Source: CAYFHQ01 sp964342805
GTDB taxonomy: Bacteria > Bacillota > Clostridia > Peptostreptococcales > Acidaminobacteraceae
DNA length: 35,594 nucleotides
Assembly: GCA_964342805.1 (NCBI GenBank)
Contig: CAYFHQ010000029.1
Location: forward strand, 1-35,594
Direction: 5' to 3'
Shown: one piece after another, positions 24,544 to 32,706 of the stretch
Position numbering within the stretch: the first letter of the stretch is position 1
How the letters are laid out: the number at the start of each line of letters is the position of its first letter
Position numbers and translations under genes: made by a program
The notes under the pieces: model-generated
Database searches by the model: none
What the model saw: the letters and a program-made list of their open reading frames with translations, nothing else
What the model was told of the DNA's origin: nothing

Positions 24544-25238
24544 GGTTTTGCCGGACTTACAAGTGTAGCAAAGGGGACGTCGTTGAAGTTTTCCAATTGA
24601 ATAAGGTCCTCAAGCCCCTGTGGCATGAAGTCCACCCTTCCCAAGGGTGCCTGCATGATGTCTATTCTTCCTAGGTCTCTTTCGTAGATCTCATAAAGGC
24701 TTGGATAGTCAGGTGACGACTGGAAGGAGAGTTTCATATGGCCATATTCAAACTTGCCAATGAAATTGTTTTCTACAATGGTGGGCATACCCACTTTGGC
24801 TGTTCTTCGGTCATATTGCAGGTTTCCGTGTCTGTCATGGTAGGACTCTACTACCCGAGTGAAGTAGCCAAAGTCACCGCCTGATTTACGATTAATGAGA
24901 CGGCCATGGTAGTCGTGGGGGACATATTGATCTACATCCTTGTTCCAGACGACCTTGCCAATATAGGTTAGAGAAGGAAACTTTGCTATTTCCTCAAAGG
25001 CTTTTAGGGTGCCTCTTTGCTTGCCTGAAAGGGTGCTGCTGGTTATCAGGCGGGCGTCTCTCCCTTCACTGTTCAATATGGAAAGTGCTTGGTTAAATCG
25101 TTTAATGGTGGCAATATGTGTTTTACATGCAGACTCGTCATACATATTGATAGTGGCAAAGTGGTCACTTCCAGTTTTGACCACCACGGTTTCTGTGTAG
25201 CGGTTGTTTGGGTAGGTTTTCAATAGTGGTTTGTCCAT
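24540..25238 (-). CDS. First gene of the HipA-like operon, unknown function
   Basis: 232 residues, soluble, with no signal peptide or membrane segment. I do not recognise the family. Visible stretches are TVVVKTGSDHFATINMYDES near the N-terminus, FGYFTRVVESYHDRHGNLQYD in the middle and MKLSFQSSPDYPSLYEIYERD toward the end. The ATG at 25238 is chosen for GAGGAGGACAAAC just before it; 11 upstream codons are rejected. A promoter lies at 25270-25298, so this gene heads the operon running to 21390. It overlaps the small membrane protein gene by ATGA. Confidence 0.7.
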   Translation of the reverse strand: MDKPLLKTYPNNRYTETVVVKTGSDHFATINMYDESACKTHIATIKRFNQALSILNSEGRDARLITSSTLSGKQRGTLKAFEEIAKFPSLTYIGKVVWNKDVDQYVPHDYHGRLINRKSGGDFGYFTRVVESYHDRHGNLQYDRRTAKVGMPTIVENNFIGKFEYGHMKLSFQSSPDYPSLYEIYERDLGRIDIMQAPLGRVDFMPQGLEDLIQLENFNDVPFATLVSPAKP

Positions 25239-25269
25239 GTTTGTCCTCCTCAGTGTTGATCGTATAGCC

Positions 25270-25298
25270 AATGTAGCACAAACTCGAATCAGTGTAAA
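25270..25298 (-). promoter_or_regulatory. Promoter of the HipA-like operon
   Basis: TTTACA (-35) and TACATT (-10) are separated by 17 bases on the minus strand, about 32 bases before the ATG at 25238. Confidence 0.5.
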
Positions 25299-25346
25299 AT
25301 ATACTTTGTCCTATTTATGATCGTATTTTATATATTCTTAGTTCTT

Positions 25347-25441
25347 TTGATATTATTTGATTTTCATATGATATATCAATACCTCTCAATATGATATAAT
25401 CAACCTAAGTCAACATATATTAAACTCTGGATTTCATATGA
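25347..25441 (+). promoter_or_regulatory. AT-rich divergent control region with repeated TTTCATATGA
   Basis: A perfect TATAAT at 25395-25400 is the likely -10 for the plus-strand gene; its -35 is weak. TTTCATATGA occurs at 25362-25371 and 25432-25441, on either side of the -10. TTGATAT and ATATCAA form a 7-bp inverted repeat around the first copy. The arrangement suggests operators for a regulator. Confidence 0.4.
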
Positions 25442-25476
25442 CAATCTCGGATTCAAATAGAAAAGGAGAATCACCC

Positions 25477-26262
25477 ATGGCTACACAAAAACTTGAAGAA
25501 TTTTTTTCAAAAAAATTTGAAGATAAGACGCAAAAGAGCATCCACTACCCCAATGTCCTAGCAAAAACCATCACCTTGGTTACGAACATCGTTAAGGACG
25601 TGTCTGACGGACCAATGACCGAAACGGCTATTTATCTGGATTTATTGGAGGACAGCCTCCTGAGGAAAAACTTAGCTTCTTATGTTCGTGAAGACCAGGC
25701 ACAAATCTTCAATCGTAAGCTCAGTGACAAATTGGATGCTGTTTGTAAATCAATCTGCCAGGAAGGGATCAGTCTCTACGGGGACCAGTTGGCGTCCTTC
25801 ACGATGGACGACCTCTTTCAGACACCTCTATTTGAAGCCACTCACCTTGTTTTTACTCTGCTTAAGAAAGTGGACCCCAAGCGTTATGTACTTATTGAGG
25901 ATGACCTGAAAAAGAGGCTCAAAAAGGAAAAGGTTGAGTTCACAACCTTTGAAATACTGGTCCTCTCTGCCCTCTCCGGTTATAAGTATCCAAGGAATGA
26001 CCAAATGATTACGGATATCATTAGTGGCAATGCAGGTATTCTAGACCATGTCTACAGGGACTTCTATCTACTTGATAAGAAGACATTAGAGGAAGAGTTC
26101 GAAGAAATCCTGCATGAGCTAAGGGAGACTTATAAGGTTGAGGAAGACAACTTTTTTCACTACATCCACGTGCTGCCTGACCTCTTAGCCCGTGTGGTGA
26201 AAGGATATCCCCTCATGTCCTTTTGTTTTGATCAGAGGAAACATACACCCTTTGTTGTTTAG
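25477..26262 (+). CDS. Uncharacterised helical protein divergent from the HipA-like operon
   Basis: 261 residues, rich in charged helices, with no membrane segment, signal peptide or recognised motif. It opens MATQKLEEFFSKKFEDKTQK. The ATG at 25477 is preceded by AAAAGGAGAATCACCC; the frame extends 13 codons upstream to 25438, into the repeat TTTCATATGA, and that start is rejected. It is transcribed away from the HipA-like operon and shares its AT-rich control region, so joint regulation is plausible. A strong hairpin terminator follows at 26272. Confidence 0.65.
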   Translation: MATQKLEEFFSKKFEDKTQKSIHYPNVLAKTITLVTNIVKDVSDGPMTETAIYLDLLEDSLLRKNLASYVREDQAQIFNRKLSDKLDAVCKSICQEGISLYGDQLASFTMDDLFQTPLFEATHLVFTLLKKVDPKRYVLIEDDLKKRLKKEKVEFTTFEILVLSALSGYKYPRNDQMITDIISGNAGILDHVYRDFYLLDKKTLEEEFEEILHELRETYKVEEDNFFHYIHVLPDLLARVVKGYPLMSFCFDQRKHTPFVV

Positions 26263-26265
26263 GGC

Positions 26266-26312
26266 AAAAAAGAAACCCAAGAGCGACATTATACGTCGTT
26301 CTTGTGTTTCGT
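26266..26312. terminator. Bidirectional terminator
   Basis: A stem of about 16 bp with one mismatch, from GAAACCCAAGAGCGAC to GTCGTTCTTGTGTTTC, has a short loop. On the minus strand it is followed by TTTTTT, so it best terminates the decayed gene at 26336, and it can also end the plus-strand gene at 26262. Confidence 0.8.
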
Positions 26313-26335
26313 ATTGTGTTTAGTTAGCCTGTGAC

Positions 26336-26814
26336 CTACCGCTCAACCGCATCTCCCAAAAGGGTTTCAAGTTCTTCAGCAATCAAACGAAAAGACTCAT
26401 TCAAAGTCTCCGCTTCATAGCCCCCAACTCGGTTGGACTGGTCCCCTATGGTGAGGGTCAGGTAGGTGGACGCCCCATCGGAAATATCTGAGTTGTCGAT
26501 CTTGTCCCCCATGTCCATGAGTCCGTTGCGAATGGCCAAGACCAGGAGGTTTTCCAGTTCCTCAGGATGAATGTGGTGGTAGATACGCCCGCTTCATCAT
26601 ACACTTCCTTGTGGAGTTGAGCCTGCCCACCGCTATTTACGGTGCCAATGATCCCCCGGTAGGGTTCCATGCTGGGGTAGTACTCGTAGGTTATGGAGAA
26701 ATTCTTTGCCTATAGGTCCGCTTGCTAGGGTCCGATAGCCACGCCCTGCATGTACCAAAATCCGCTCAATAAAAGGGCTACATGAGCAATTACAAGTCCA
26801 TTTTTACAAGTCAT
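26336..26814 (-). pseudogene. Decayed gene with several frameshifts, unknown function
   Basis: A strong GGAGGAGGTGGCCAT site precedes an ATG at 26814, and a 29-codon hydrophobic opening (MTCKNGLVIAHVALLLSGFW) ends in a stop. Coding-like sequence then continues in three frames: IERILVHAGRGYRTLASGPI, then SITYEYYPSMEPYRGIIGTV up to HKEVYDEAG, then IYHHIHPEELENLLVLAIRN to the end at 26336. Adding one A in GATGAAGCGGG joins the last two frames as YDESGRIYHH. I count at least two, probably three, frameshifts. The ancestor may have been a membrane-anchored or secreted protein. The gene is not expected to work. Confidence 0.6.
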
Positions 26815-26862
26815 ATGGCCACCTCCTCCATGTCAGAATATCCTAAGAAACCTTAAAAAGTG

Positions 26863-28296
26863 TTACAGTTTATACCCATGATTCAGCGGCCCTCTTCCCT
26901 TACCCAGGTCCATCTTGTCTGCAATGGCCCCAGTCAAATAAGCCTTGGCATTGCCAATACTGTGCTTGACGCTATAGCCCTTGGCCAGGTTACTGGCTAT
27001 GGCTGAAGACAGGGTGCAACCGGTCCCGTGGGTGTTGGGGTTGTCGATCTTGGCACCTGTGAACCAGACTTCCTCGCCATTGGTATAAAGGAGGTCGTTG
27101 GCGTCTGTGTCCAGGTGGCCCCCTTTTATAAGGATATGGCCGTCATAGTAAGTATTGATCTTCTTGGCCGCTGCCACCATGTCCTCCCGGGTCTCAATGG
27201 TCATGCCTGAAAGGATTTCTGCCTCAGAAAGGTTTGGCGTAATGACCGTAGCCAGGGGAATCAGGTCACTGATCAGGGTAGAAACCGCGTCGTCGTCCAG
27301 CAACTTGGACCCGCTAGTAGAGACCATAACCGGGTCAACAACCACCGCTGCTGGTTTATGTTCTTTTAGCTTGGTCGCCAATGACTGGATAATGTCCACT
27401 GAAGACACCATTCCGATTTTCACAGCCCCAGGTTCTATGTCTGAGAAAACACAGTCGATCTGGTTTTCAATAAAGGCAGGCGTGCAGTTTTCGACCCCAT
27501 ATACGCCGGTAGTATTCTGGGCCGTCAGGGCCGTGATCACCGACATGCCATAACACTTATGGGCGGCAAAGGTCTTTAGGTCTGCCTGGATACCCGCCCC
27601 ACCACTACAGTCAGAGCCGGCAATGGTCAAAACCTTGGGCATGTCATGTTGAACAAGACGGTCTGTCAACTGGCCCAGGGTGTGAGTCGCTTGTCTGCGG
27701 TCTTCCTGGCCCAAAATAGCTGACACAACCGCAATCCCGTCAACGCCTGAACCGGACAGTTCCATGACATTGTGGGCTCCAATGCCACCAATGGCTACCA
27801 CAGGGACATCGACAGCTTGCGTAATGGCCTTCAACGTCTCAAAACCTACATGGGAAGCGTCCAACTTGGTGGAAGTGGTAAAGACTGCTCCTACCCCCAA
27901 GTAGTCTGCCCCCTCATCTACAGCCTTTTGGGCTTGTTCAACTGTCCGAACAGAAACCCCCAGGATCTTGTCTGGACCCAGTAGTTCACGGGCTTGAAGG
28001 GCCGACATGTCTCCCTGGCCAATGTGGACCCCGTCTGCGTCAATAGCCAGGGCCATGTCTACCCGGTCATTTATGACAAAGGGGATTTTGCGATCTTCGC
28101 AGAGGGCCTTGAAGGCCTGGCCATACTTCATAAAGTCCTGGTCACTGGCTTCTTTTTCCCGTAGTTGAAGGAAAGAGACTCCATTTGCTAGGGTTTCTTC
28201 CACATGGGAGACAAAGTCCTGGTAGCTGGACCAAGTCCGGTCGGTCACCAGATAGAGTTTCATGGCTTCTTTTAATGTAGCTTTATCGAACTTCAA
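26863..28296 (-). CDS. thiED: Fused thiamine-phosphate synthase (ThiE) and HMP(-P) kinase (ThiD)
   Basis: 477 residues. Residues 1-210 are ThiE: LYLVTDRTW, FLQLREKEASDQDF, DGVHIGQGD and VGAVFTTSTK. Residues 220-477 are ThiD: LTIAGSDCSGGAGIQADLKTF, VVDPVMVSTSG and NPNTHGTGCTLSSAIAS. ThiD phosphorylates HMP and HMP-P; ThiE joins HMP-PP to the thiazole phosphate made by ThiM. The start is placed at a TTG (28296) giving MKFDKATLKEAMKLYLV, with AGGGGAG 6 bases upstream; it overlaps thiM by 14 bases. An ATG at the KLYLVTDR segment has a poorer site. Fusion should keep the unstable HMP-PP close to its next enzyme. Confidence 0.93.
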   Translation of the reverse strand: MKFDKATLKEAMKLYLVTDRTWSSYQDFVSHVEETLANGVSFLQLREKEASDQDFMKYGQAFKALCEDRKIPFVINDRVDMALAIDADGVHIGQGDMSALQARELLGPDKILGVSVRTVEQAQKAVDEGADYLGVGAVFTTSTKLDASHVGFETLKAITQAVDVPVVAIGGIGAHNVMELSGSGVDGIAVVSAILGQEDRRQATHTLGQLTDRLVQHDMPKVLTIAGSDCSGGAGIQADLKTFAAHKCYGMSVITALTAQNTTGVYGVENCTPAFIENQIDCVFSDIEPGAVKIGMVSSVDIIQSLATKLKEHKPAAVVVDPVMVSTSGSKLLDDDAVSTLISDLIPLATVITPNLSEAEILSGMTIETREDMVAAAKKINTYYDGHILIKGGHLDTDANDLLYTNGEEVWFTGAKIDNPNTHGTGCTLSSAIASNLAKGYSVKHSIGNAKAYLTGAIADKMDLGKGRGPLNHGYKL

Positions 28297-29104
28297 TGGC
28301 TGCTCCCCTCTCAAAAGCCTCGTAGGTCATGAGGCTAACACCGTCCATGAGGTAGCGTTTGAAAGAGCCTGTCCCTTCACCCATATCGGACACGATCTTG
28401 TGGGCCATCTCCCCTGCTATGCCCATAACCGATATGGCCGTTGCTGTGGCGTCCAGGACTTGGTCTGGGTTGGCCCCACAGAAGGTTCCAATGACACTGC
28501 CTGTCATACAGCCTGTACCCGTAATCCGGGACATCTTGGCATGGCCGTTGTGGACAGTTTTGACCCTTGTTCCGTCCGTTACTATATCAATGGGGCCAGT
28601 TACTGCAACCACACTATTAAACTTGACTGCCACCTTCTTGGCCAAGGCTATTGCCTCTTCTAGGGTGTCAGCTGAGATCATGTCCCCTTCTTGTACGTCG
28701 ACACCACCAGCATTCTTGCAAGTGGTATACATGGCCTTGATTTCTGACATATTGCCCTTGATGACTGAAAATCGCACTTGGTCCGTCAGGGCCTCAACCG
28801 CTTGATTCCTTAACTTCGATGCGCCCATGCCCACTGGGTCTAGGACAACAGGTATTCCCTTGGCATTGGCTGTCTTGCCTGCCTCGATCATGGATGCAAT
28901 GGTCCGCTTGTTGAGTGTCCCCACATTAATATAAAGGGATGAAGAAATGGAGACAATGTCCCCCACTTCCTCAATGTCGTCTGCCATGAGGGGTGACCCC
29001 CCAGCAGCTAATACAATATTGGCACAGTCATTTACGGTTACGTAGTTGGTGATGTTATGGACTAGGGGTGGGTTTTCTTGCAGGTTTTTAAAGATCGTTT
29101 CCAT
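28283..29104 (-). CDS. thiM: Hydroxyethylthiazole kinase
   Basis: 273 residues. It phosphorylates 5-(2-hydroxyethyl)-4-methylthiazole salvaged from degraded thiamine. Family marks are PLVHNITNYVTVNDCANIVLAAGGSPLMADD near the start and ITGTGCMTGSVIGTF near residue 190 with the catalytic Cys. The ATG at 29104 follows GGAGAGTGACC; a GTG two codons upstream lies inside the binding region. It overlaps tenA by 17 bases and thiED by 14, so the operon is translationally coupled. Cytoplasmic. Confidence 0.95.
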   Translation of the reverse strand: METIFKNLQENPPLVHNITNYVTVNDCANIVLAAGGSPLMADDIEEVGDIVSISSSLYINVGTLNKRTIASMIEAGKTANAKGIPVVLDPVGMGASKLRNQAVEALTDQVRFSVIKGNMSEIKAMYTTCKNAGGVDVQEGDMISADTLEEAIALAKKVAVKFNSVVAVTGPIDIVTDGTRVKTVHNGHAKMSRITGTGCMTGSVIGTFCGANPDQVLDATATAISVMGIAGEMAHKIVSDMGEGTGSFKRYLMDGVSLMTYEAFERGAAIEVR

Positions 29105-29798
29105 GGTCACTCTCCTTTATGGTTTCAAAACTCATATCCCAGAAATGCATTTCATGTTTGCAGGCTTCAAGGAAGATCTGGATGAGGCTTTCTTCCTCCT
29201 CTTGCGTCAAGTTGACGCAATACCGGTCGATCAGGTCGCAGGAGTCTTTGGAAAAGTCTTCGAAGGACTGGCCTGCATAACTTTCAATCCAGGGGTCATA
29301 ATAGTGCCTTTGGGGCTCTGCTTGACTGGCCCAAATCGCCTGACGCTCCTTAAAGAGTTCCTTGCCAATGAACTCATAGGTCAGGGTACAGGGCAGGGCC
29401 GACATAAAGAGGGTCTTCATGTCCTTGGCCGGGGCAAAACTGAGCATGTAGTCCAGGTAGGCCCGGGTCACAGGGTGTTCAGGCATGGACTCGATCTTGT
29501 AGACGTCTAGGCCATAGTCGCTCAGGTAACGAATATGCATGTTGGTTTCCTCTGCCAGGACCACGCCAATGCAGGTATGTAGAAATTGAAGCTCCCGGAT
29601 ACCGTCACCTAGGAGAAAGGCATGAGCGTAAACCCTGCCGTAATCCTTGAGGTAGTGCGTATCTTGTACCAGGTAGTTTTTGAATTTTTCCCGGCAAAGA
29701 CTTCCGTCAGCTAGGCCCCGGATAAAGGGATGGGCCATGTAGGCCTTGTAGTAGGCCTGGACCCGGGGGTCATTTACGAGTTTTTCAGAGAAGCCCAT
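29088..29798 (-). CDS. tenA: Aminopyrimidine aminohydrolase TenA (thiaminase II)
   Basis: 236 residues. TenA converts the formyl-aminopyrimidine or aminopyrimidine breakdown products of thiamine to HMP. Visible marks are FKNYLVQDTHYLKDYGR near 40-55, the nucleophile Cys 137 in SALPCTLTYEFIGKEL and the C-terminal EEEESLIQIFLEACKHEMHFWDMSF. The Cys marks the TenA_C subgroup. The ATG at 29798 follows AAAGGAGGGCGGTCA; the 38 codons upstream in the longer frame lie inside thiT. Overlap with thiT is 25 bases. Its HMP product would be phosphorylated by the ThiD half of the fusion. Confidence 0.94.
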   Translation of the reverse strand: MGFSEKLVNDPRVQAYYKAYMAHPFIRGLADGSLCREKFKNYLVQDTHYLKDYGRVYAHAFLLGDGIRELQFLHTCIGVVLAEETNMHIRYLSDYGLDVYKIESMPEHPVTRAYLDYMLSFAPAKDMKTLFMSALPCTLTYEFIGKELFKERQAIWASQAEPQRHYYDPWIESYAGQSFEDFSKDSCDLIDRYCVNLTQEEEESLIQIFLEACKHEMHFWDMSFETIKESDHGNDL

Positions 29799-30391
29799 TG
29801 ACCGCCCTCCTTTGCTTGGAAGTGCTTTAGGGGTAGAACCATAAGGATAATCAGGCTCAAAGTGGCTTCTACGCCGTAGCCTGTCACGTTGTAAATGGTG
29901 GAATACAGCCACTGGTTCATGCCTTCTGGGGCGAACTGGCCAAAGAAGATCTTGCCGGACAAAATGCTAAAGAAGGTGGACAGGACAATGGCCAGGAGGG
30001 CGCCGGAAAAAATCCGACCCTTGGTCTGAGCACCAAAGAGGCCTGTCAGGGAAATGGCCATCATGCCACCTAGATAGTCCAGGGGGATTTGCATGGGGAA
30101 CATGGGGGGTGCGATCACGATTTTGGAAAGACCCACTACAATCCCGCAGACCAGGGCTTCTTCCATGCCGAAGGTCACAGCCAGGATCATCATGGGTAGA
30201 ATAGACAAGAGGCTACAACCGCCACCTTGGGGGAATGGAACCAGTTTGATCATGTAAAGGACCAGGGTCAGTCCTGTGACTATGCCAATACGGGCCACTC
30301 TATTGGTGGTGAACTGGAAACCTCTGAGTTTTACGATGGTGACTGCCATGAGCAGTAGGGTTAGGATCACTGCAATACCTTGTGCGAACAT
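29774..30391 (-). CDS. thiT: ECF transporter S component for thiamine (ThiT-like)
   Basis: 205 residues and six hydrophobic segments, an integral membrane substrate-binding subunit. The family signature is the loop VPFPQGGGCSLLSILPMMIL, followed by IPLDYLGGMMAISLTGLFG, as in ThiT. It must share an energising EcfAA'T module encoded elsewhere. The control by a TPP riboswitch and the operon with tenA-thiM-thiED support thiamine or a thiamine precursor as the ligand. AAAGGAGAGAAAAAA precedes the ATG. ThiW-type specificity for the thiazole is an alternative, less favoured because the PQGG loop is ThiT-like. Confidence 0.85.
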   Translation of the reverse strand: MFAQGIAVILTLLLMAVTIVKLRGFQFTTNRVARIGIVTGLTLVLYMIKLVPFPQGGGCSLLSILPMMILAVTFGMEEALVCGIVVGLSKIVIAPPMFPMQIPLDYLGGMMAISLTGLFGAQTKGRIFSGALLAIVLSTFFSILSGKIFFGQFAPEGMNQWLYSTIYNVTGYGVEATLSLIILMVLPLKHFQAKEGGQWASLKNS

Positions 30392-30442
30392 TTTTTTCTC
30401 TCCTTTTCATACATTACCGAATGAATGTGGGAGAAAGGCAAT

Positions 30443-30473
30443 AAAAAACACGCCTTCTGATCGGAAGACGTGT
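30443..30473 (-). terminator. Terminator of the TPP riboswitch
   Basis: A 10-bp stem, ACACGTCTTC/GAAGGCGTGT, is followed on the minus strand by a run of T. It lies between the TPP aptamer and thiT, so TPP binding should favour its formation and stop transcription. Confidence 0.88.
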
Positions 30474-30514
30474 AAAAAAATCCAAAGCATGGCCCAGGGG
30501 TGGGCCGTCTTTAT

Positions 30515-30600
30515 GTTTCCTACGCTGGCATTATCCAGATCAGGTCGAATGGTCTGAAGATCAATCTTCACTCTCAGCCGTTTGCAACAGCTCCCATGTT
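30515..30600 (-). promoter_or_regulatory. TPP riboswitch aptamer (THI element)
   Basis: On the minus strand the conserved parts are CGGCTGAGAGTGAAG and, further on, ACCTGATCTGGATAATGCC followed by AGCGTAGGAAA. These are the pyrimidine- and pyrophosphate-sensing arms of the TPP riboswitch. It controls thiT-tenA-thiM-thiED by transcription attenuation. Confidence 0.96.
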
Positions 30601-30607
30601 CGTCATT

Positions 30608-30636
30608 ATTATAGGGTATTATTTTGGCTCACGCAA
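30608..30636 (-). promoter_or_regulatory. Promoter of the thiamine operon
   Basis: A perfect TATAAT (-10) lies 17 bases after TTGCGT (-35) on the minus strand, directly before the TPP aptamer. Confidence 0.65.
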
Positions 30637-30803
30637 GGCCTTAACCCTGTATTTTTCAAGGAAAAGTCGATTGTTAACCAAGTATGGGAAGAAAAATAAC
30701 AATTATTGACCCTGATTTATCATTTCGTGGCACAAAGTAACCTTTTCTATGATACAATTCAACTGTTACAAGGCAACAAAAACAAACATTTGGAGGGTAT
30801 TTT

Positions 30804-32015
30804 ATGACCACGAACAAAAAAGGTTGGATTGTTGTACTGGCCGGTACAGGAATCAACCTAGCTTTCGGCGTGCTTTACGCATGGAGTATTTTCGCCGGAC
30901 AGCTTCAGGACTCACTTGGTTGGAGCAAAACAGAATCATCTCTACCTTACACAGTAGCAATCGTAATGTTTGCGCTAATGATGATTCCTGCAGGACGTTT
31001 GCAGGACAAAATTGGCCCACGCTGGGTAGCTACTATTGGTGGTGTTCTCATCGGTGCAGGTTGTATCCTAGCAGGATATTTAACTAGCTTATGGGGTCTT
31101 GTATTCTCCTTTGGTATCCTAGCCGGTTCCGGTATCGGACTTGGCTATGCGTCTACTACGCCACCGGCAGTAAAATGGTTCCCGCCTCAGAAAAAGGGAC
31201 TCATTACCGGTATCGTAGTTGGTGGCTTCGGTTTGGCCTCTCTTTACATCGTGCCACTATCTAAGTTCCTTCTTGCTGAATACGGGGTGTTCACATCTTT
31301 CAAAATCTTGGGTGTGCTATTCCTTTGTATGACAGTGCCTCTAGCACAACTTGTGCGTAACCCAGACAAGCCTGTTGCGGCTCCTGCGGCGGCTGCGAAG
31401 AAGTCCACAGGGAATGATCTGACGTTCAAGGAAATGCTGAAGACGAAAGAATTCTACATGCTATGGTTCATGTTCTTCGCTGGTGCGACTGGTGGTCTAA
31501 TGACTATTGGTGGCCTAAAGACAATCGTTAAAACGATTCTTGGCGGAGAAGCTGCATTCCAGCTGGTTGCATTTGCTGCGATTGCAAACGCCCTTGGTCG
31601 CCCAATGGCAGGCGTCATTTCTGAAAAGCTTGGTCGAGGCAAGACCATGACATTGTTGTACCTCCTTCAAGCAGGTGCACTCTTCATGTTCAATAGCCTG
31701 ACAGGTTTTGTTCCAGTTTTCGCTGCTGCTTGCGTAATTTACTTCGCATACGGCTCCATGCTATCCGTATTCCCATCGGCTTGTGGCGACAACTACGGTA
31801 CCAAGAACCTAGGTCTAAACTACGGTATCCTATTCTCCGCTTGGGGTGTGGGTGGCGTTGTTGGTCCTATGCTTGGCGGACAAATCGCCGATGCAACAGG
31901 TTCCTACGAACTTGCTTTCATGATCGCAGCTGGTATTCTAGTGGTTGCGGCTGGCGTTGGTTTTGTGATCAAGCCTTACCAGCACAAGGTAGCTGCTAAG
32001 CAGCAAACGGCTTAA
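30804..32015 (+). CDS. MFS transporter, oxalate/formate antiporter (OFA) type
   Basis: 403 residues with about 12 hydrophobic segments. The opening GWIVVLAGTGINLAFGVLYAWSIFAGQL and the segments GSGIGLGYASTTPPAVKWFPPQKKGLITGIVVGG and NYGILFSAWGVGG are typical of the OFA family. A short charged central loop (about 190-215) links the two halves. OFA members move oxalate, formate, pyruvate or other small carboxylates; the substrate here is not shown and no metabolic gene is attached. TTTGGAGGG precedes the ATG. Codon use (GTA, GCA and GGT rich) differs from the surrounding genes, suggesting high expression. The gene is followed by a strong terminator and is probably monocistronic. Confidence 0.88.
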   Translation: MTTNKKGWIVVLAGTGINLAFGVLYAWSIFAGQLQDSLGWSKTESSLPYTVAIVMFALMMIPAGRLQDKIGPRWVATIGGVLIGAGCILAGYLTSLWGLVFSFGILAGSGIGLGYASTTPPAVKWFPPQKKGLITGIVVGGFGLASLYIVPLSKFLLAEYGVFTSFKILGVLFLCMTVPLAQLVRNPDKPVAAPAAAAKKSTGNDLTFKEMLKTKEFYMLWFMFFAGATGGLMTIGGLKTIVKTILGGEAAFQLVAFAAIANALGRPMAGVISEKLGRGKTMTLLYLLQAGALFMFNSLTGFVPVFAAACVIYFAYGSMLSVFPSACGDNYGTKNLGLNYGILFSAWGVGGVVGPMLGGQIADATGSYELAFMIAAGILVVAAGVGFVIKPYQHKVAAKQQTA

Positions 32016-32046
32016 TCAAGTAAGAATCATCATGCTTAGATAACAA

Positions 32047-32090
32047 AAACCCCTTGGTCTCAGGCAACTGAGTGTCAAGGGGTTTGTTTT
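32047..32090 (+). terminator. Intrinsic terminator of the MFS gene
   Basis: AAACCCCTTG pairs with CAAGGGGTTT, with an inner CTCAG/CTGAG stem, and is followed by TTGTTTTAT. Confidence 0.9.
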
Positions 32091-32169
32091 ATGCCTATTT
32101 TCATGGGAGTAATAGAAATTTAAGGAATTCCTGTTATACTTTTAGAAAAAGTGTGTTTTAGGGGGAAGC

Positions 32170-32706
32170 ATGAAAAAGAGACTGATCCACAATACCATTT
32201 GGCTGGTTATTATTTGCGGCTTTTTTACCTTTTTACACAGGGCGGGTGCCTTTGGCTTAAACGGTGAACTTGAGCCAGTCCACCTCCTCTTCTACGTTCT
32301 ACTAACCTCAGCCTATAAAAGGTCTAGCATGACCATTCGAGAAGTCGACAAGTGGCACCTTGGAGAATTGTTTGTCCTGTTTACAGTTGTTTACCTCTAC
32401 ATCGTGACAGGAATAACTCTTGTCCAGGCCGCCTATTTCTTTGCCATGGCTTTTCCTATAATGTTTATAACCGTGCGGATGGACGCCTTCCAAAACCTAG
32501 GGACCATTCGGGGTTGGTGGTTTTGGATTCTCTCATTACTGTCCTTTGGCCTCCTCTTTTACGTGATTTTAGTGGACACCAAGGACAACTACCTCCTCCA
32601 CTTTGCCGTTAGCCTGGTCCAATGTGCTTACATGGTAGGTCTTGGGAAGGTCTACGCAATACTGGAGGATAAGTTCCCCAGTGTGATTGGAGGTCAGAAT
32701 GAATAA
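32170..32706 (+). CDS. Small multi-pass membrane protein, paralogue 1
   Basis: 178 residues with about five hydrophobic segments. I do not recognise the family. It shares with the next gene the pattern TSAYKR, then HLGELF, then ITVRMDAFQNLGTIRGW before a long hydrophobic stretch, in the same order and spacing. TTTTAGGGGGAAGC precedes the ATG, and a possible -10 (TATACT) lies at 32135-32140 without a good -35. The stop overlaps the start of the next gene by 8 bases, so the two are probably made together and may form a hetero-oligomer. Confidence 0.75.
   Translation: MKKRLIHNTIWLVIICGFFTFLHRAGAFGLNGELEPVHLLFYVLLTSAYKRSSMTIREVDKWHLGELFVLFTVVYLYIVTGITLVQAAYFFAMAFPIMFITVRMDAFQNLGTIRGWWFWILSLLSFGLLFYVILVDTKDNYLLHFAVSLVQCAYMVGLGKVYAILEDKFPSVIGGQNE

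Noticed and set aside
17056..26814. Integrated phage or transposon as the source of the accessory region
   Set aside because: No integrase, transposase, structural phage gene or tRNA attachment site was found in the region.
28262..29510. Plus-strand open frames of 130-155 codons opposite thiM and tenA
   Set aside because: Both opposite genes match known families throughout; the plus frames have no recognisable protein features.
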